Below are positions 32,063 to 42,550 of a stretch of DNA of 64,000 nucleotides, in pieces (within the stretch, counting starts at the first letter, position 1; the number at the start of each line of letters is the position of its first letter). The DNA is taken from contig JAJHZJ010000808.1 in NCBI GenBank assembly GCA_023548195.1, positions 4,197,182-4,261,181 on the forward strand, given 5' to 3'. Made by a program: the position numbers and the translations under genes. The notes under the pieces were generated by a model. It saw only the letters and a program-made list of their open reading frames with translations. It made no database searches and was not told the origin of the DNA. The DNA comes from Bettongia penicillata ogilbyi (taxonomy: Eukaryota > Chordata > Mammalia > Diprotodontia > Potoroidae).

Positions 32063-32278
32063 ACAGAGACAGAGACATAGACAGTCAGACAGAAAGATAG
32101 ATATAGACAGATAATAGAAAGATATCTTTATAAACTGACAAGAGACAGACAAATAGATACACACAGAAAGGCAAAAAGAGAAAGGCAGACAGTTATAGAC
32201 AGACCAAGATAGAAAGAGAGGAAAGACAAAGATAGAGACAGATTGGATAGATAGATATAGATGTAGATAGGCAGATAT
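32063..32278. repeat. Degenerate (GACA)n/(GATA)n satellite
   Basis: About 215 bp of interrupted 'agacagagacagagacatagacag', 'agatagatatagacagataa' and 'ggatagatagatatagatgtagatagg'. The minus-strand frame across it (32039-32305) is an artefact of this composition. Confidence 0.9.
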
Positions 32279-32744
32279 CAAAGGTACTATCCTTTTTGTG
32301 TGCAAATAGTTTAGTTGCTAAAAAGGGCAGAAAAGGAGCATGAAAATGGATAAAATCCACTTGTGAAGAAGCAGCCTCTCTACCAATGCCTTCTGATGAG
32401 TGTTATGATAACACCTGCTTTTGCTTTATTAAGTAAATGTTCTATGTTTAAGGTTAATAGTGACACAGTGAACTCTTTTGTGTAAATGGGAAGCATACTA
32501 GTGAGGACCCTGGAGGTACAATGGTAAGAGGTAGGATTATATCCCCAGTCTATATTTCTCCTTCCCCATTCCCTAACTCATCCTCATGCAAAAGTTACCT
32601 CCTAGGACTCTAAACAGAGACATGAGTAGTAACTTCATGACAGCAGCCCCTCCCTGGGAACCCCAAACTTGCCAGCTTGAGGACAATTGGGGTGAACAAA
32701 TGAGACCAGCACCCTAGACTGTTATATTATGATCTGTGGTCATT

Positions 32745-32972
32745 ACTGTTATTCAATCATTCAGTCGTGTCTGATTCTTCGTGACCCCCTTTGGGGTTTT
32801 CTTGTCAAAGATCCTGGAGTGGTTGGCCATTTCCTTCTCCAGCTTACTTTACAGATGAGGAGACTGAGGCAAATAGAGTGAAGTGATTTGCCCAGGATCA
32901 CATAGCTAGTAAGTGTCTGAGGCTGTATTTGAACTCAGGTCTTCCTGATTTCAGGTCAGGTGCACTGTAGAC
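32745..32972 (-). mobile_element. Mar-1-like SINE (reverse), full length
   Basis: 'ctgttattcaatcattcagtcgtgtctgattcttcgtgaccccctttggggttttcttgtcaaagatcctggagtggttggccatttccttctccagcttactttacagatgaggagactgaggc...gatttgcccaggatcacatagctagtaagtgtctgaggctgtatttgaactcaggtcttcctga'. Confidence 0.93.
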
Positions 32973-33311
32973 ACATTGATATTACCTTCCTGAGAGGACT
33001 GCTAGGAAGTGCAATGAGCGTAAGTTACTATTAGCACAAATCCTCAGTTATAGCATTAATCACTTCAGTTACCTTTGTGGGCAAGGAAGGAATCTACTTT
33101 CTTTGTGTTAGTATGAAATTTCTACCTTTTCTGAGAATCAGGGGGTTAAAGGAGGGAAGACGTAATTATATCAAATGGTCCCTTGCCTTAGTAAGCTTAT
33201 TTATAACAAATGAATCTCGGAGAACAGGTGTAGATTTGAAAATGGATACAATGTTACAAAATTAAGCATTCAACATGTAACATGCTTTCTACCATAAGAT
33301 GCAATGTGTTT

Positions 33312-33528
33312 TAGTTTTAAGGAATGCTGAATCAAGACACAAGTTTGAATCCCAGTTCTAAACCTGTCACACATACAGCTACCAAGTGGATTAAGTCACT
33401 CAACCACCCCAAGCCTCAGTTTCCTCATCTGTAAAATGAGGATAACAATGCTAATCTCCCAAAGTTGTTATGAGAAGGGGCTTTGTAAATGTTAAATCAG
33501 TACACAAATATGAGTTATTATTTGGGAG
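33312..33528 (+). mobile_element. MIR, full length
   Basis: 'cacaagtttgaatcccagttctaaacctgtcac...aagtcactcaaccaccccaagcctcagtttcctcatctgtaaaatgaggataacaatgctaatctcccaaagttgttatgagaaggggctttgtaaatgttaaatc...atgagttattattt'. Confidence 0.9.
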
Positions 33529-33689
33529 ATAACTTTTTTTCTTGCTTTCTAGCAATAAAAACATTATCCTGCAATTTTCCTCAGAGTTCTCTTTTTAATT
33601 TGATTCTCTATGAGGCCTCTGGGAAATGAGCAAATTTGTTCCTAGAAGAAACTAGAATAGGAATCGATTTTCTTTGGTCTGGTGATAAA

Positions 33690-33828
33690 TGCTTCTCACC
33701 CTAGAGTCCTTATGGGATCTTAGGCTAGCTCCCTAATTTCCCTGAACTTTGATTTCCTCACATATAAGATTAGAGAATTAGAGAGGATGGCATTTCAGAT
33801 TCCTTGCAGTTCTAGCTCCTGGATCCTG
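33690..33828 (+). mobile_element. MIR 3' part
   Basis: 'tatgggatcttaggctagctccctaatttccctgaactttgatttcctcacatataagattagagaattagagaggatggcatttcagattccttgcagttctagctcctggatcc'. Confidence 0.75.
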
Positions 33829-33859
33829 TAATGCCATATGACCAGTGGGTTCAGCATTT

Positions 33860-34378
33860 CTCACCATCATGCGGCAGTCGAATGCTCCTGCTCTCTTCAT
33901 TTCTCCCTCTACTCTCTTTTGTGGTGACCTCATGCACTTCCATGGTTCAGTTATAACATCTACACAGATGACTCACAAATCTTTACGGTCAGATCTAACA
34001 TCCCTCCTGAGCGCCAGGCCCACATCCCTAACTGCCTACTAGACATTTCCACCTGCAAATCCTGACAAGAAACTTGAGCTCAACACATTCCAAGCAAAAT
34101 TCATTATTTTCCTCCATGAGTCTACTACCTCCTGCCAACCTCCATATTTCTACGGAGAGCTAGCACTAGCATCCTTCAGTACCTCAGGGTAACAACCAAA
34201 TAATTCTTAACTCTTCTCATCGTCCTTACCAATTACATCTAATCATTTTCCAGGTTCGTAGATTCAACAGTTACAGAACTTCACAAATACATCCAAGAGG
34301 GAAACAACCCTAGTTTGCTTCCATCATCTCTGGTCTACACAATACTATAGCCTTATTCACACCTTAGTATAAATTAAT
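33860..34378 (+). mobile_element. L2 ORF2 reverse-transcriptase fragment
   Basis: At 33957-33983 one frame reads NIYTDDSQIF, the L2 catalytic YxDD box context (L2 elements have FADDTQL-like sequence). Downstream 'aacatccctcctgagcgccaggcccacatccctaactgcctactagacatttccacctgcaaatcctgac' matches the next part of L2 ORF2. Stops and frameshifts make it a fossil. The frame 33845-34042 overlaps it out of phase. Confidence 0.8.
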
Positions 34379-34390
34379 TACTTTAATCAC

Positions 34391-34551
34391 TGTTGCTGCT
34401 TTTCCTTGTTCTTGAAGAAGACCATGACATCAGAAAGGTGAACTGGACTGAAGTAAGGGAAGGCTGTTCAAAGTCACCCACTTCACTTCTCCTCTGGAGC
34501 CATCTGGTTCCAGTGGCAAGATATACACCGAGATAAGTGGAGATGGCCCCA
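34391..34551 (-). mobile_element. Second marsupial SINE type (reverse)
   Basis: 'cttgttcttgaagaagaccatgacatcagaaaggtg...gtaagggaaggctgttcaaagtcacccacttcacttctcctctggagccatctggttccagtggcaagatatacaccgagataagtggagatggcccc' is the reverse complement of the body seen at 6081. Confidence 0.85.
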
Positions 34552-34739
34552 ATTACCTTAACCAAGAAGTGGACAAACAACTAAGTAAATCTCAATCCTG
34601 GCAAGCACCCTGAACTGACATTTTTTTCCCTGTCATCACTGACAAGGAAGAGAAAATTGGAGCTTGGAGGCAGACGGGGCTATGCTGAGTGACTATAGAA
34701 CATGGAAGAGGAAACAGGAGGTAAAAAAAGGGTTCAGGA

Positions 34740-34965
34740 AGGGCAGCTAACAGGCAGGGGGCAAAGAGTATTTGTCAGGAAGGACTGAGTTTGAATCCTG
34801 CCTGACACTCCCCAGCTGTTTGACTCCAGATAAGTCACTTAACCCCTCTCTTCCTGAGGTTCCTTACTTCTCAAATGAAGATGTGTCACCTCTTCCTCTC
34901 AGGTAAAGATAAATTGGAGAGCACTCTGCAAAGCTTTAAAGCATTATATAAATGCTTTGCCAGTC
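34740..34965 (+). mobile_element. CORE-SINE (MIR or related)
   Basis: Head 'gggcagctaacaggcag', B box 'gagtttgaatcctgcc', CORE 'agctgtttgactccagataagtcacttaacccctctcttcctgaggttccttacttctcaaatgaag', then a MIR-like end 'actctgcaaagctttaaagcattatataaatgc'. Confidence 0.85.
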
Positions 34966-35117
34966 AGCATATGACCCTCCCACCAATCTGTGCTGATGTC
35001 TGAGTAAAGACACCAGAACCAGTCGAAGAATCTTGAAACCTCAATTTCTCCTCCAGTCTAGCCTAATCTCTGCATTTCACTGTCTACTCCCAGCTGCTAA
35101 CCTCCAGGAAGCAGCTA

Positions 35118-35320
35118 GAGAAAGTAGCAAGGCAGAAGAGTAGAATAAGAGCTGGATTTGGAGGCAGAGGACCGGAGGTTAAATCTTGGCTCTGTCACTA
35201 ACTACCTGTGTAACTCTGTGAAAGCCAATGAAGTTCTCTGGGCTTTGATATCTTTATCTGTTAAATGAGGAGGCTGGATAGAAGCCAGGTCCCTTCCTCT
35301 TCTCTCCATGATCCCTTTGA
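35118..35320 (+). mobile_element. MIR, nearly full length
   Basis: 'gtagaataagagctggatttggaggcagaggaccggaggttaaatcttggctctgtcactaactacctgtgtaactctgtgaaagcc...tctctgggctttgatatctttatctgttaaatgaggaggctggatagaagccaggtcccttcc'. Confidence 0.85.
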
Positions 35321-36120
35321 CATGGGAATGAACCTCTCATCTCTGCCCTCTTTAGTATTAGCACAAAGATTATTCTCTGGATTTCCCTATTTTTAGGACT
35401 TTAAACATATTTCCCTTGTCTGCAGAGGATATATAGAGAGGATGATGAAGTACAAAACACTGACACTTTCTTAAATCCCAGAGCTAAGAAAGAAGACAGA
35501 GAGATTGGGTCCCAAAACTTAATCTCTGAATGTAAATGTCTGTAAATGCCAGGTGTCTGTTTGGTGGTTTTGCTTAATGGTTTTCTGGGAGTCTACTTTG
35601 AGGGGAAGGGTGCTTAGAAAGCATCTGTTCCAAGTCAGCCAAAGATCCATCAAAGAGTGAAAACAAAATTTTCCATTGAAATGAATAAATAAAATGTTAT
35701 GTTGTTTCTACTTTCCTCAGTGATGTCTTCAAACATACAAAGGATGGAAAGAATATGTTAGAAAGCTGAAGCAAACAGGTCACTTCCTGTCTGGTCCATG
35801 CCAACAGGAACAGGTGTGTGTCTTTCAGATACGCCACCATCCACATCAAGTACAAAGAATATGGAATTCTATCACTGTGAACTAGAGTTATCAGCCCTGG
35901 GTGACTTTTCAGAAAGCTGTTTGCTCTTCTAAGATCCGAGTCAGAATTTTAGGGTGAGCTATAATGGCCAAGTGTCAACAGCATCTCCTAGCCTCCTCTG
36001 GGTATCTACTCCTAGTTAGTTCAGTGTTATGACCACTAGGCAACCTCTTGACAGAGGCTACCAATTTCTTCACTGCAGAGTAAATCTTAAATCTGACAAA
36101 ATTTCTATAGCTCTCTCTTG
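35321..36120. other. Unassigned sequence
   Basis: About 800 bp without a recognised repeat or gene. Confidence 0.4.
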
Positions 36121-36528
36121 TCTCTAGGAGTTATAAAACAAAGAAACAAAAAATTTTGGGTATTTAAATTCCTTCACAAATTGAATCCAGTTTATCTTTC
36201 CAGCCAAAGTGGCCTACTCAAACACAACACTGTATCTTCCATCTCCAGGACTCTGCCTAGGATGTTCCCCACACCTATACTTCCTCATCACCAATATGTA
36301 TTACTTATACCTTTGGAATCTCTAGTTTCCTTCAAGGTATTAACATGTCAGCTCCTACATGAGAGGTCTTTCTTAATCACTAGAGTTTTTATTCCCTCAC
36401 AGCCCTCCCTCCTGCAAAAAAATTTTTTTTCTTGTATTTATTTTGTATTTGTCTTGTGTCAACTTAATCACATATGTACAAACTGTTCTCCTAATTGAAT
36501 GGAAGGTTCTTGAGAGCAAGAATCAGTC
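36121..36528 (+). mobile_element. L2 ORF2 end and 3' region
   Basis: 'tcttccatctccaggactctgcctaggatgttccccacacctatacttcctc...tctagtttccttcaagg...gtcagctcctacatgagaggtctttcttaatcac...gaatggaaggttcttgagagcaagaatcag'. The 126-codon frame at 36118 is this L2 remnant. A reverse L2 abuts it directly. Confidence 0.78.
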
Positions 36529-36882
36529 AATGAGCATTTATTAAGCACTTACTGTGTGCCATGCACTCTATGAAGTTCTGGGGATACAAAGATAGAAAAC
36601 AAAACAGAAAAATAATGGCCCTGGCCTCAGGGAGCTTACATCTAATAGGGAGAAGAAAACATGCAAGTATTTGTATAGAAAGCAAATTTATATTATGCAC
36701 ATAGAAAGTAACCACAGAGGGAAAGTATGTTCAAATGGGGCAATGGAGCAGGAAAAGTTTCCTATAGAAGGTGAGATTTTAGTGGAGTCATGGGGGAAGT
36801 CAGGGAATCTTAGGACATAGGAGTGAGGAGGGAGAATATTTCAGGGCACGGCTGGAGGGGGAAAAACAATAAGAAGTCTAGA
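36525..36882 (-). mobile_element. L2 3' region (reverse)
   Basis: 'gtcaatgagcatttattaagcacttactgtgtgccatgcactctatgaagttctggggatacaaagatag', 'ggccctggcctcagggagcttacatctaatagggag', 'gtttcctatagaaggtgagattttagtggagtcatggggg', 'agaatatttcagggcacggctgg'. Head-to-head with the forward L2 upstream. Confidence 0.9.
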
Positions 36883-37212
36883 AAAACAGCCAGTTCCTGA
36901 TTTCATACCACAAAGCAGTAACCATCCAAATTATCCAATACTGACTAAAAAAAATAGGTTGATCAATGAACTTGATTATGTACAGAACAGACAGAAGCAA
37001 AAAAACATAATAGAACAATATTCACTAATGTAAGGAGTTGAATTACTGGAGTAAGGACTCAATATTCTACAAAACTGCTGGGAAAATTAGAAATCAGTTT
37101 GGCAAAAATTCAGTCTAGACCAACACTTCACACCATAAAGATGAACCACGTGACTTAGAATAAGGGGTAGCATCATAATTCAGTACAATTTCTAACATGC
37201 TATGCCACAAGC

Positions 37213-37512
37213 CTGCTCCATTTAACTCAATCCAACAAGTATTTACTAAGTACTTTATTTTATGCCAGCCTCAAACTAGGGAGTATGGGAAGTAACTTAA
37301 GGTATGTTTCCTGCTCTCAGAGTGTTAAACACCTCATTGGAGGAGACAAAAGATCTTGTACAAATGAAACAGATAGATAGTCTTAGATTATTAATGGTTA
37401 AGAGCTAAAATTAACGGTGGAAGCATTAAGTGAAATAAGATTTCAGAGAAGAGAATGGAAAGTAGTCAGAAGACATCCAAGAAAGGCAAAGATCTAGCCT
37501 GGGCTGCAAAGC
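37213..37512 (-). mobile_element. L2 3' region (reverse)
   Basis: 'tccaacaagtatttactaagtactttattttatgccagcc...gtttcctgctctcagagtgttaaacacctcattggaggagac', then L2-like text through 'aagtgaaataagatttcagagaagagaatgg'. Confidence 0.72.
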
Positions 37513-37621
37513 ATTGATGGAATTTGGATAATCCATGACTTTAGAAGTTTACATTCTACTGTCATTCTGGAACTCAAATTCCAAAGTACCCAGACCACAC
37601 TTTGAGAGTTACCCTAAAGTA

Positions 37622-37718
37622 ACCGTAACTAAGTTCCAGTTTCCCCATTTGTAAAACGAGGGAGTTGGAGCAGAGGACCAGTAAGTCTTTCTACTGTAAA
37701 TTATACGACCCTATGAAA
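37622..37718 (+). mobile_element. MIR 3' fragment
   Basis: 'taagttccagtttccccatttgtaaaacgagggagttggagcagaggaccagtaagtctttctactgtaaattatacgacc'. Confidence 0.75.
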
Positions 37719-37765
37719 TACTTAATGAATGGCAGCTGGCAGCCATGTCATCATTTGTAGACAGT

Positions 37766-37806
37766 AGTGGTGGTGGTAGTGGTGTGTGTGTGTGTGTATG
37801 TGTGTT
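37766..37806. repeat. (GGT)n then (TG)n microsatellite
   Basis: 'agtggtggtggtagtggtgtgtgtgtgtgtgtatgtgtg', a compound trinucleotide and dinucleotide run. Confidence 0.92.
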
Positions 37807-38300
37807 TATTTTTTGAACCTTGAACTCTAACAACACTTTCTCACACTGTTGGTATCAACTACAACTTACTAAATAACTATATTCTGCAGTGGCTCACAAA
37901 TATTTAATTTCTTTCCCTATACAATCTCTTTTGCTGGACCTGTAAAATCTTCCTCTAACAAACTCCACTGCCCTTCCTTCTGGGTCACCAGAATGTGAGA
38001 TAGCCTTTACAACGAGAAACATCCCCACCATCTATAAGAAGATTCTAGAGCTGATGAAAAGAATCTAAACTATTTCTGGAGAGCTTAAGCTCAATGAATC
38101 TTTTGGAATTTGATCCCTATAATTCATTTTTGACTAAGGCAAAGTTTGGGACAGCTCACACAACAGTGACAAATTAAAATCCCTCTTTCTAACTTGTAAA
38201 CTTACTGTTAATGACTGTGGTTGAACAAAAGTAACTCAGCTTTGCTTACACGATGTTTTTCTATGGCACAGAAAATATCTACATAGTGTATTATGGTTCA
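37807..38300. other. Unassigned sequence
   Basis: About 490 bp with no recognised element. Confidence 0.4.
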
Positions 38301-38301
38301 G

Positions 38302-38442
38302 TTTTATTCAATTCATTAAGATTTATTAAGGGCCTATTATGAGCCAGCTACAATACTAAGTACTAGGAATACAAAGGCAAAAAAAAAACCCCAGCAAATA
38401 AAACCCTTTGTTCTTACGGAGCTAATACTCTACTAGGGATTG
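38302..38442 (-). mobile_element. L2 3' end (reverse)
   Basis: 'attcaattcattaagatttattaagggcctattatgagccagctacaatactaagtactaggaatacaaaggc...ttcttacggagctaatactctactagggat'. Confidence 0.85.
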
Positions 38443-39116
38443 GAATCACCAAATAACCTACAGTCCTAACAGCTGGATGCATTGTCAGATGACCTACCCA
38501 AGTAAAGCTCTCCTCCTAGTCTCCATTAATTTACATATCAGGTTTGTTTCCATATAGTCTCTGTGAGGGGAAGTAACACACCGGATACCCACCCACACCT
38601 CCCCCTACAAATTATAGGTAATTAAAATGAAAGGAGCAGAAAAAAGAGTGGGGACATTTTGTTAACCTAACTACATTTACAATGCTTAAAAATCTGAGCT
38701 GGCTTTTTTTTTTTAAACAGTAATTGTAGGAGCTGCCTGTTCAAGGTTGTGTGCAATAGCAAGTCTCACACATAGAGGGAAAACTTAGAAGATTAGGATT
38801 TAAAGAAATATGGCAAGTACCTTTCATGCAAAGGGTGGGGACAAATTTCCTAATTTTAGGATTAATATCTATGCAAGAGAACCCTATACAAGGTTATACA
38901 GAAAAATTGGAAATGTGCATTTCAGAAGCAGGGGAATAGACATTTAATTTGGGCAGACTTGAAAGATGCAAAGAACATAAGACTTCCATTTTGCTCACTG
39001 CTTCATTATTGCTCCCCACCCCCATCCCAAATCCCTCAAATGAACATCCCATCTATTCATGAAGATTATTCAAAAGTCTTTGGAAGATTTAAGATAGAAA
39101 TACTCTTCTTGCTGCT
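38443..39116. other. Unassigned sequence
   Basis: About 670 bp, no repeat recognised. The frame 38959-39147 runs into a SINE and is not gene-like. Confidence 0.4.
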
Positions 39117-39246
39117 CTACCTCCCTTTGGGAGGAAATCAGGGTTAAGTGAGTTGCCCAAGGTAACCTAGTAGTGTCAAGTGTCTCCAGGCTGATTTTGA
39201 ACTCAAGTCCTCCTGACTCCAGGGTCAGTGCTTAAGCTAACTGCCC
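39117..39246 (-). mobile_element. CORE-SINE (reverse), MIR or Mar-1-like
   Basis: 'ggaggaaatcagggttaagtgagttgcccaaggtaacctagtagtgtcaagtgtctccaggctgattttgaactcaagtcctcctgactccagggtcagtgc'. Confidence 0.85.
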
Positions 39247-39448
39247 CAAAATAACTCCTTTCAATGACCCTCTGATAACAAACATGAGATGTAATATAGG
39301 GAAAATGGATACTCACCAAAAGTATCTGCTTCTGAGATGGAGGAGATCCAGTGCAGAGTGAGGGTCAAACAGGGAGTCTCTGTGAATAGTGGGGTCCTCT
39401 AGATGCTCCTGTTGGGGGATAACATGTTGATTGCATCATATTTTGCAG

Positions 39449-39598
39449 AGCGTCATGGCAAAGATCTTCAATCCCTCAAAGAATGCTGATTGCCCAAATT
39501 TCAACCTGTATCTGAACAAACCACTACAGCTTTTCCAGCAGTACATCTATCAATACAGACTGAACAATGAGGTGCACCTGGACTTGAAAATGGAGGAG
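39449..39598 (+). CDS. Exon-like open segment, 50 codons, function unknown
   Basis: A 150-bp stretch, open in one frame, is bounded by 'catattttgcag' (acceptor-like, 39437-39448) and 'GAG|gtgagc' (donor-like, 39599). Both ends are phase 0, so it could be a complete internal exon. The translation starts SVMAKIFNPSKNADCPNF and ends NNEVHLDLKMEE; the middle has the pattern LYLNKPLQ.F..Y. That faintly recalls the conserved third helix of RhoGEF (DH) domains, but the match is too weak to claim. No other exon of the same gene was found. In another frame the segment upstream (39393-39480) reads LLLGDNMLIAS followed by SLKE, which could be a decayed LINE reverse transcriptase, so a retroelement origin is a real alternative. 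Confidence 0.3.
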
Positions 39599-39659
39599 GT
39601 GAGCAGGCTGGACCGCTTTCAGGAAATACTGCCAATAACTGCAAGGGTCTGATTTTTTT

Positions 39660-40215
39660 TTTCAATATAAACACTTTTGAGGTATGGCAGCTTGCAAAGA
39701 ACAAAAGGTCAACACCACAAAAAGGGCAATGGAAAGAGGCAAGGCATGCTGGGAATGAGCACGCCATAACATATAACCAAAGAAGAACACCCTAGAAAAA
39801 AAGGAGAATAAAGTGTACCATTAAAGAGTTGTGTAACAAAGAGAAGATGGGCTGAGACATGACAGGTGGACAGGGAGAGAGCTCCATACAAACCCTTAAG
39901 ATTGTCATGGGAAATGATGGAAGGACTCCATCACTGAGTGGGGCTGCCCTGGTGAAATTTTGTAAGAATACGGACATGAGTCTTAAAAAACAGACAGGCA
40001 TGAATGCATTGCCATCTGTATCACTCAAGGTTAATTCCCAAATCAGGGAGAGCATATAAGTATTTGAGATGCCTGCCCTTTCAGTGATATTACATCCATA
40101 GCTATGTTCAAAGGTAATTGATGTGACTAAAGACTATATGATAACTGGAGAATAAGTATATCACAAAAAGTTCACTTTGGGTACAAAACATATACAGCAG
40201 ATAAAAAGGTGAATG
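39660..40215. other. Unassigned, repeat-like texture
   Basis: 39830-40060 ('gacatgacaggtggacagggagagagctcc...gtggggctgccctggtgaaattttgtaag') has the feel of an interspersed repeat, but I cannot name it. The open frame there (39859-40059) has no domain motif. Confidence 0.35.
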
Positions 40216-40234
40216 AATGAAAACCTTCATTACC

Positions 40235-40305
40235 ACTAGACAATATTGTATAGTAGGAAGACTTGGATTTAGATCTCAGAGTTTTGCCTGGTTTTGTGTA
40301 ATAAT
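40235..40305 (+). mobile_element. Weak MIR head
   Basis: 'acaatattgtatagtaggaagacttggatttagatctcagagttttgcc' resembles a MIR head with a poor B box. Confidence 0.4.
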
Positions 40306-40948
40306 GACATTTACTGGTTTTATATGGAACTGCCTACTTTGTAGAATTCTTGCCTCAGATCAGACATTTTCCAGATCCCACACACACCACCTTGGTTCTT
40401 CCCTTAAATTCTCCAATGCTCTCCACTGGTTTTAGCTCACAGAGCTTGAATCCCACTTCTAAACATTTAGAAGGACCCGAGACAACTAATCTCAAGAAGA
40501 CTTCATTAATTCAAGAATCATTTAAAATATGTTTTCTCTGAATATCAAAGACTTCAAGTCTTCTATCTTAAATTTGTACATAGCTCTTGTAGACTAGAAC
40601 GACAAATTTCAACAGGAAAAGAATACTGATTTCATTTTGTCTAAGTCTCTATATCAAGCAAAAATAGAACTCACAAGATCCTTAAAACTGTACTCATTTG
40701 CAAATAGCCAGAGAAATAAATTTCAGAAAAATTTTGATGATTTTGTGGCTACTAGATATTATAGGAGAACAACTGTACAGTGGCATTTAATTGTAAGCAT
40801 GGGATTGACTAATCCCATCCATTTAAAGTAAGGAAAAAAATGCCCAATCTAAGTCACATACTTCAGACTAAGTGGAAATTGGACTTTCCTGGAGCAAACA
40901 GTATTCTGATAGGACAGTTGACCACACAGTTTTAAGAAAAGTTATGAA

Positions 40949-41059
40949 TGTGGACAGAACACCCATCCTGGACTTAGGAGGACCTGGGCTCAAATCTGGT
41001 CTCAGACATTTACAAGCTGTGTGACCCTGAGCAAGTCACTTAATATAAAAAAAAAAAAA
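40949..41059 (+). mobile_element. CORE-SINE cut off after the CORE, with poly-A
   Basis: 'gtggacagaacacccatcctggacttaggaggacctgggctcaaatctggtctcagacatttacaagctgtgtgaccctgagcaagtcacttaatat' runs straight into 13 A. It lacks the usual 'cctcagtttcc' segment and the tail. Confidence 0.85.
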
Positions 41060-42098
41060 GAAGCTGTGAATGGAGTTGTTCAAGAGGTTTGAGCAAGCTT
41101 GACACTCCAGTAAAACCCTTAGGTAAGAAGGAGGTCAAACTCAGATGGAGGTGAAATACGGGCCTTGATATAGGTCTTCTTCTGTCACCTTCCCCTTTAG
41201 CAACAGGCAAATCTTGTGAGTTTTTATATTCCAGAAATTACTGGACTTCTCATCAGCATTCCTGGGTTAACTGACAGCAGTGTCAGCATCGGGAGCCAAG
41301 GGTATGTTGGACGTAGATTCATGACTTCACAAAGAGCCCCAAGAGACTCTACATGCCTAAGGGGAACTTCTCTGGTAGCCATATGTACTCCATTAAGTTT
41401 GAGCCCATTTTCTCTTAGAATTTGTATGTACTTGTGAGAGGGTATCATAAACTTTTTTTCTTTTTTGTTTCTGTACCACCTTATCAAATACCCCTTTTCT
41501 AAAAGCTACTTAAACTATCTGAATAAATTGATTCAAGTGATAAGATTGAGAACAGAACAAGAGGCACCAATGACATTAAAGACTTCATCTTGACTCCTCA
41601 GAGGTTCTAGAATGCTGGAGATAAAACCTTACCTTGCTCTGGGACCTAAGACCCCTGGTGAGAGTGGGATTGTGGCTAGGGAGCCTCAGAGATCACACGG
41701 GAGATGTAAGCAAAACACTTTATAATTCAACAAGACCTTAAAGGCCAAGCATGTAGTGTAGTGGGATCAGCACTTCCATGAAAATGCTCATTTTATCCCA
41801 TGAATTAAAAATTAAATTAAATTTAAAAAAATAAAACTCAGTATTGTGCCAGAAAAAAAAAAGTCTGGATTCAAATCTGAGATCTACATTTCCTCATATT
41901 AAAAAAATGGAATAAATTTAAGTTTTAAAAATGAATGTTAAAATTGTTTCTACATGTAACTGGGGAAAACAAAATACTAAATAAAAAATAAAATGGAATA
42001 AGAATATCAATATAGGATTGTTGTAGGGTTCAAATGAGAAAAGAGTTCATGGGCATTGAAATCTCAAAGGAAATCCCAATTTAGCATGGTGTAGTACA
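41060..42098. other. Unassigned sequence with an A/T-rich retroposon-like tail
   Basis: 41800-42000 is very A-rich ('aaattaaattaaatttaaaaaaataaaac', 'tttctacatgtaactggggaaaacaaaatactaaataaaa'), with a SINE scrap at 41862-41905. It may be the tail of a retroposon. The rest is unassigned. Confidence 0.4.
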
Positions 42099-42099
42099 G

Positions 42100-42282
42100 C
42101 AGTACCAAACATGCACAACACCAAGGGCAGCCAACCAGATTACAATATAATTTTAATAAAATGAATCAAACTACAACAAAACATAGTAATAATACTTTAA
42201 AAATGAATTTTGTAAGTATGTGGCCTGCAGGGATCCTTATGTACAAAGTAGTGGCCCTATTTCATTTGAGTTTGCCATCACC
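42100..42282. mobile_element. hAT-type element, family D
   Basis: The left end 'cagtaccaaacatgcacaac' and right end 'catttgagtttgccatca' are imperfect inverted repeats of a 'cagtggtgtcaaactcaaat' type. Inner text 'accagattacaatataattttaataaaatgaatcaaactacaacaaaacatag...gtatgtggcctgcagggatcc' recurs in mammalian non-autonomous hATs. Confidence 0.6.
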
Positions 42283-42284
42283 GG

Positions 42285-42465
42285 CACAAAGGATAGAATG
42301 TTGGCCTTGGGGTCAACACCTCTGCCCTGTACAGGTTGGGTGCCCCTTGGGAAAATCACTCAAATTCTCTCCCTGGAAAATTTTCTAAAACCATTAAGGT
42401 GCAGAGAAGGGAGTTTGTTCACTTGAGAGTTCTCTATATAAAAAAAAAAAAAATCACAGGTCCAG
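42285..42465 (+). mobile_element. Degenerate SINE with A-rich end
   Basis: 'ggatagaatgttggccttggggtcaacacctctgccctgtacaggttgggtgccccttgggaaaatcactcaaattctctc' has CORE-SINE order; 13 A follow at about 42440. Overlapping short frames here are not genes. Confidence 0.5.
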
Positions 42466-42504
42466 TCCATAATCCTGTCCATATATTTTACTCAAATGCA
42501 CATA

Positions 42505-42550
42505 ATGTATACACATAAACACACACACACACACGTACACACATTCACAC
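42505..42550. repeat. (CA)n microsatellite, interrupted
   Basis: 'tgtatacacataaacacacacacacacacacgtacacacattcacac'. Confidence 0.9.

Noticed and set aside
32039..32305. Cysteine- and leucine-rich minus-strand frame resembling a membrane protein
   Set aside because: It is the translation of a GACA/GATA satellite.
36118..36498. 126-codon plus-strand open frame
   Set aside because: It overlaps the ORF2 end and 3' UTR of a forward L2; coding potential comes from the repeat.
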